Positions 4,160-5,780 of a stretch of DNA of 5,780 nucleotides are shown here, piece by piece (within the stretch, counting starts at the first letter, position 1; each line of letters starts with the position of its first letter). The stretch covers positions 1 through 5,780 of the forward strand of contig JAJZQK010000267.1 in NCBI GenBank assembly GCA_021847625.1. Direction: 5' to 3'. This DNA is from Chloroflexota bacterium (GTDB lineage: Bacteria > Chloroflexota > FW602-bin22 > JAMCYS01). The notes under the pieces were generated by a model. The model was given only the letters and a program-made list of their open reading frames with translations, was not told where the DNA came from and did not search any database. The translations under genes and the position numbers were made by a program.

Positions 4160-5780
4160 TCACACCCCCTGCACCGCGATGGCGTCGTGCGAGCAGACCT
4201 GCGCGCACAGCCCGCAGACAGAACCGACGCACAGGCCGGGGTCGATCTCGATGCGGCCGTCGCGCTGGGAGATGGCCGGACAGCCGACCCGCAAGCACAG
4301 GCCGCAGGTATTGCACTTGCCCTGCTGCACGCGCAGCGGCTCGCCCTTCTCGCGATTGCGCAGCGCGCAGAGGCCCCGCGCGATGACGACCGACGGCAGG
4401 GGCCGCTCGATCGCCCCCTGCAGGGACTTGCGCAGGGCCGGCAGGTCGTAGGCGTTGACCACCTGCACGTCGTCCACGCCTAGCGCCCGCACCACCTCGG
4501 CGATGTCGACGGCCCGCGTCGGCACGCCCTTGGCCGAGACGCCGGTGCCGGGGTGATCCTGGTGGCCGGTCATCGCCGTGATGCCGTTGTCGAGGACCAG
4601 CACGGTGATCGACGACCCGTTGTAGACGGCGTCGAGGAGGGCGGTCATGCCCGAGTGCAGGAAGGTCGAGTCGCCGATGACGGCCACGACCTTCTCCTCC
4701 ACCCCCGCCTTCTCGAGGCCGACCGCCATACCGATGCCAGAGCCCATTGAAACGCAGGTATCCAGCGCCTGCAACGGCGGTAGCACGCCCAGCGTGTAGC
4801 AGCCGATATCGCCGGCAATGACCATCTTCGGCTGGCCGGACGTGCCATCCTTCTTGGCCTGGCGCCTGCCGAGCAGGCTCAGGGCATAGAAAGCGGGCCG
4901 GTGCGTGCAGCCCGGGCAGAGGACCGGCGGGCGCGGGGGCAGGGGCACAGATGGAACCACGGGCAGGTCACCCGCGCCGTCGTCCAGCAATCCGACCTTG
5001 CGAGCCGATTCCCGCACCACGTCCAGGCTGAACTCCCCCAGTATCGGGAAGATGCTCTTGCCCTCCGCGGGCAGCCCCAGGGCGCGCAGTTGCTCTTCGA
5101 GGAAGGGGTCGAGCTCTTCGACCACCAGCAGCTGCTTCACGCTGGCGGCGAAGGAGCGCACCAGCCCCTCCGGGAGGGGATAGCTGAGCCCCAGCTTGAG
5201 GATGCTGGCATTCGGGAAGACCTCGCGCGCGTACTCGTAGGCCACGCCGCTGGTGACGATGCCCAGCTCGTCGTCGCCGCGCTCGATGCGATTCAGCGGC
5301 GATTCCTCGGCGTAGGTGGCGATCTGCCGCTGCCGCGCCTCCACCAGCGGGTGGCGCAGGCGGGCGTGGGCGGGGATCATCACCCACTGCTGGGGGTTGT
5401 GGTCGAACTTGGCCGCCCGCGGCGCCGGCCGCTCGCCGACGATCTCGACGACCGAGCGCGAATGGGCCACGCGCGTGGTGGTGCGCACGAGCACCGGCGT
5501 GCCGAACTGCTCGCTGATCTCGAAGGCCAGGCGGGTGAAGTCAAAGGCCTCCTGGCTGTCGGCGGGCTCGAGGAGAGGTACCTTCGCCGCGCGGGCGTAA
5601 TGGCGGTTGTCCTGCTCGTTCTGCGAGCTGTGGGCGCCGGGGTCGTCGGCCGTGATCACGACCAGCCCCCCCTTGACCCCCGTGTAGGACGCCGAGAAGA
5701 AAGGATCGGCGGCCACGTTGAGCCCCACGTGCTTCATCGACGCCAGCGCCAGCACCCCCCCGCGCGCGGCGCGAAAGGCG
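4160..5780 (-). CDS. iorA: Indolepyruvate ferredoxin oxidoreductase, alpha subunit (5' end beyond window)
   Basis: This is the large subunit of IorAB, which decarboxylates arylpyruvates oxidatively to arylacetyl-CoA and CO2 and reduces ferredoxin. About 539 codons are visible, and the frame is open to the window edge; homologues of roughly 600 residues suggest some 50-70 N-terminal residues are missing. The GTG near 5755 is internal, since family sequence (MKHVGLNVAADPFF) follows directly. Counted from the first full codon at the edge, domains run: pyrimidine domain with GGLVVITADDPGAHSSQNEQDNR (about 37-59); a middle domain to about 270; a TPP domain with CPGCTHRP (288-295), GDIGCYTLG (323-331) and GDSTFLHSGM...DN (369-398); then a C-terminal ferredoxin domain. 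Its first cluster motif is standard (Cys 489, 492, 495, 500, then Pro); the second is Cys 517, 522, 525, 529 followed by Ser, with two extra residues after the first Cys. The TGA lies 10 nt before iorB. Confidence 0.96.
   Translation of the reverse strand, partial: AFRAARGGVLALASMKHVGLNVAADPFFSASYTGVKGGLVVITADDPGAHSSQNEQDNRHYARAAKVPLLEPADSQEAFDFTRLAFEISEQFGTPVLVRTTTRVAHSRSVVEIVGERPAPRAAKFDHNPQQWVMIPAHARLRHPLVEARQRQIATYAEESPLNRIERGDDELGIVTSGVAYEYAREVFPNASILKLGLSYPLPEGLVRSFAASVKQLLVVEELDPFLEEQLRALGLPAEGKSIFPILGEFSLDVVRESARKVGLLDDGAGDLPVVPSVPLPPRPPVLCPGCTHRPAFYALSLLGRRQAKKDGTSGQPKMVIAGDIGCYTLGVLPPLQALDTCVSMGSGIGMAVGLEKAGVEEKVVAVIGDSTFLHSGMTALLDAVYNGSSITVLVLDNGITAMTGHQDHPGTGVSAKGVPTRAVDIAEVVRALGVDDVQVVNAYDLPALRKSLQGAIERPLPSVVIARGLCALRNREKGEPLRVQQGKCNTCGLCLRVGCPAISQRDGRIEIDPGLCVGSVCGLCAQVCSHDAIAVQGV

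Overview
The window has two halves. The right half (about 1783-5780) is a tightly packed minus-strand operon that reads iorA (5' end beyond the window) > iorB > paaK > ACT-domain gene. The left half (1-1782) holds one small plus-strand membrane-protein gene, at 923-1246, set in more than 1.4 kb of non-coding DNA rich in repeats and inverted repeats.

The operon encodes an anaerobic arylpyruvate/arylacetate module. IorAB is a thiamine-diphosphate/iron-sulfur 2-oxoacid:ferredoxin oxidoreductase that turns arylpyruvates (indolepyruvate, phenylpyruvate, 4-hydroxyphenylpyruvate, from aromatic amino acid transamination) into arylacetyl-CoA, CO2 and reduced ferredoxin. PaaK is an AMP-forming phenylacetate-CoA ligase that activates free arylacetate to the same CoA ester. 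The last gene is a double-ACT protein of the kind that binds amino acids, probably as a sensor for the module. Gaps are 10, 45 and 9 nt. At iorA/iorB and paaK/ACT the ribosome-binding site of the next gene overlaps the previous stop codon, so these pairs are probably translationally coupled.

The convergent interval 1247-1782 carries three identical 28-bp palindromic repeats at an exact 61-bp period with different 33-nt spacers (a type I-E CRISPR look-alike), a fourth inverted and diverged copy, and a separate palindromic element with CGTAG...CTACG ends. A much longer nested hairpin with the same end sequence lies at 312-423. Several further hairpins lie between 654 and 847, upstream of the membrane-protein gene.

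Organism: a high-GC prokaryote using ferredoxin-dependent amino acid catabolism. The two repeat types (GTCATYCCCGCG..CGGGRATCCAG and CGTAGGG...CCCTACG palindromes) and the ior-paaK-ACT order remind me of Chloroflexota (Dehalococcoidia/SAR202-like) metagenome genomes, but that is a weak inference; other high-GC anaerobe or metagenomic lineages fit too. No rRNA, tRNA, transposase, cas or phage gene is visible.
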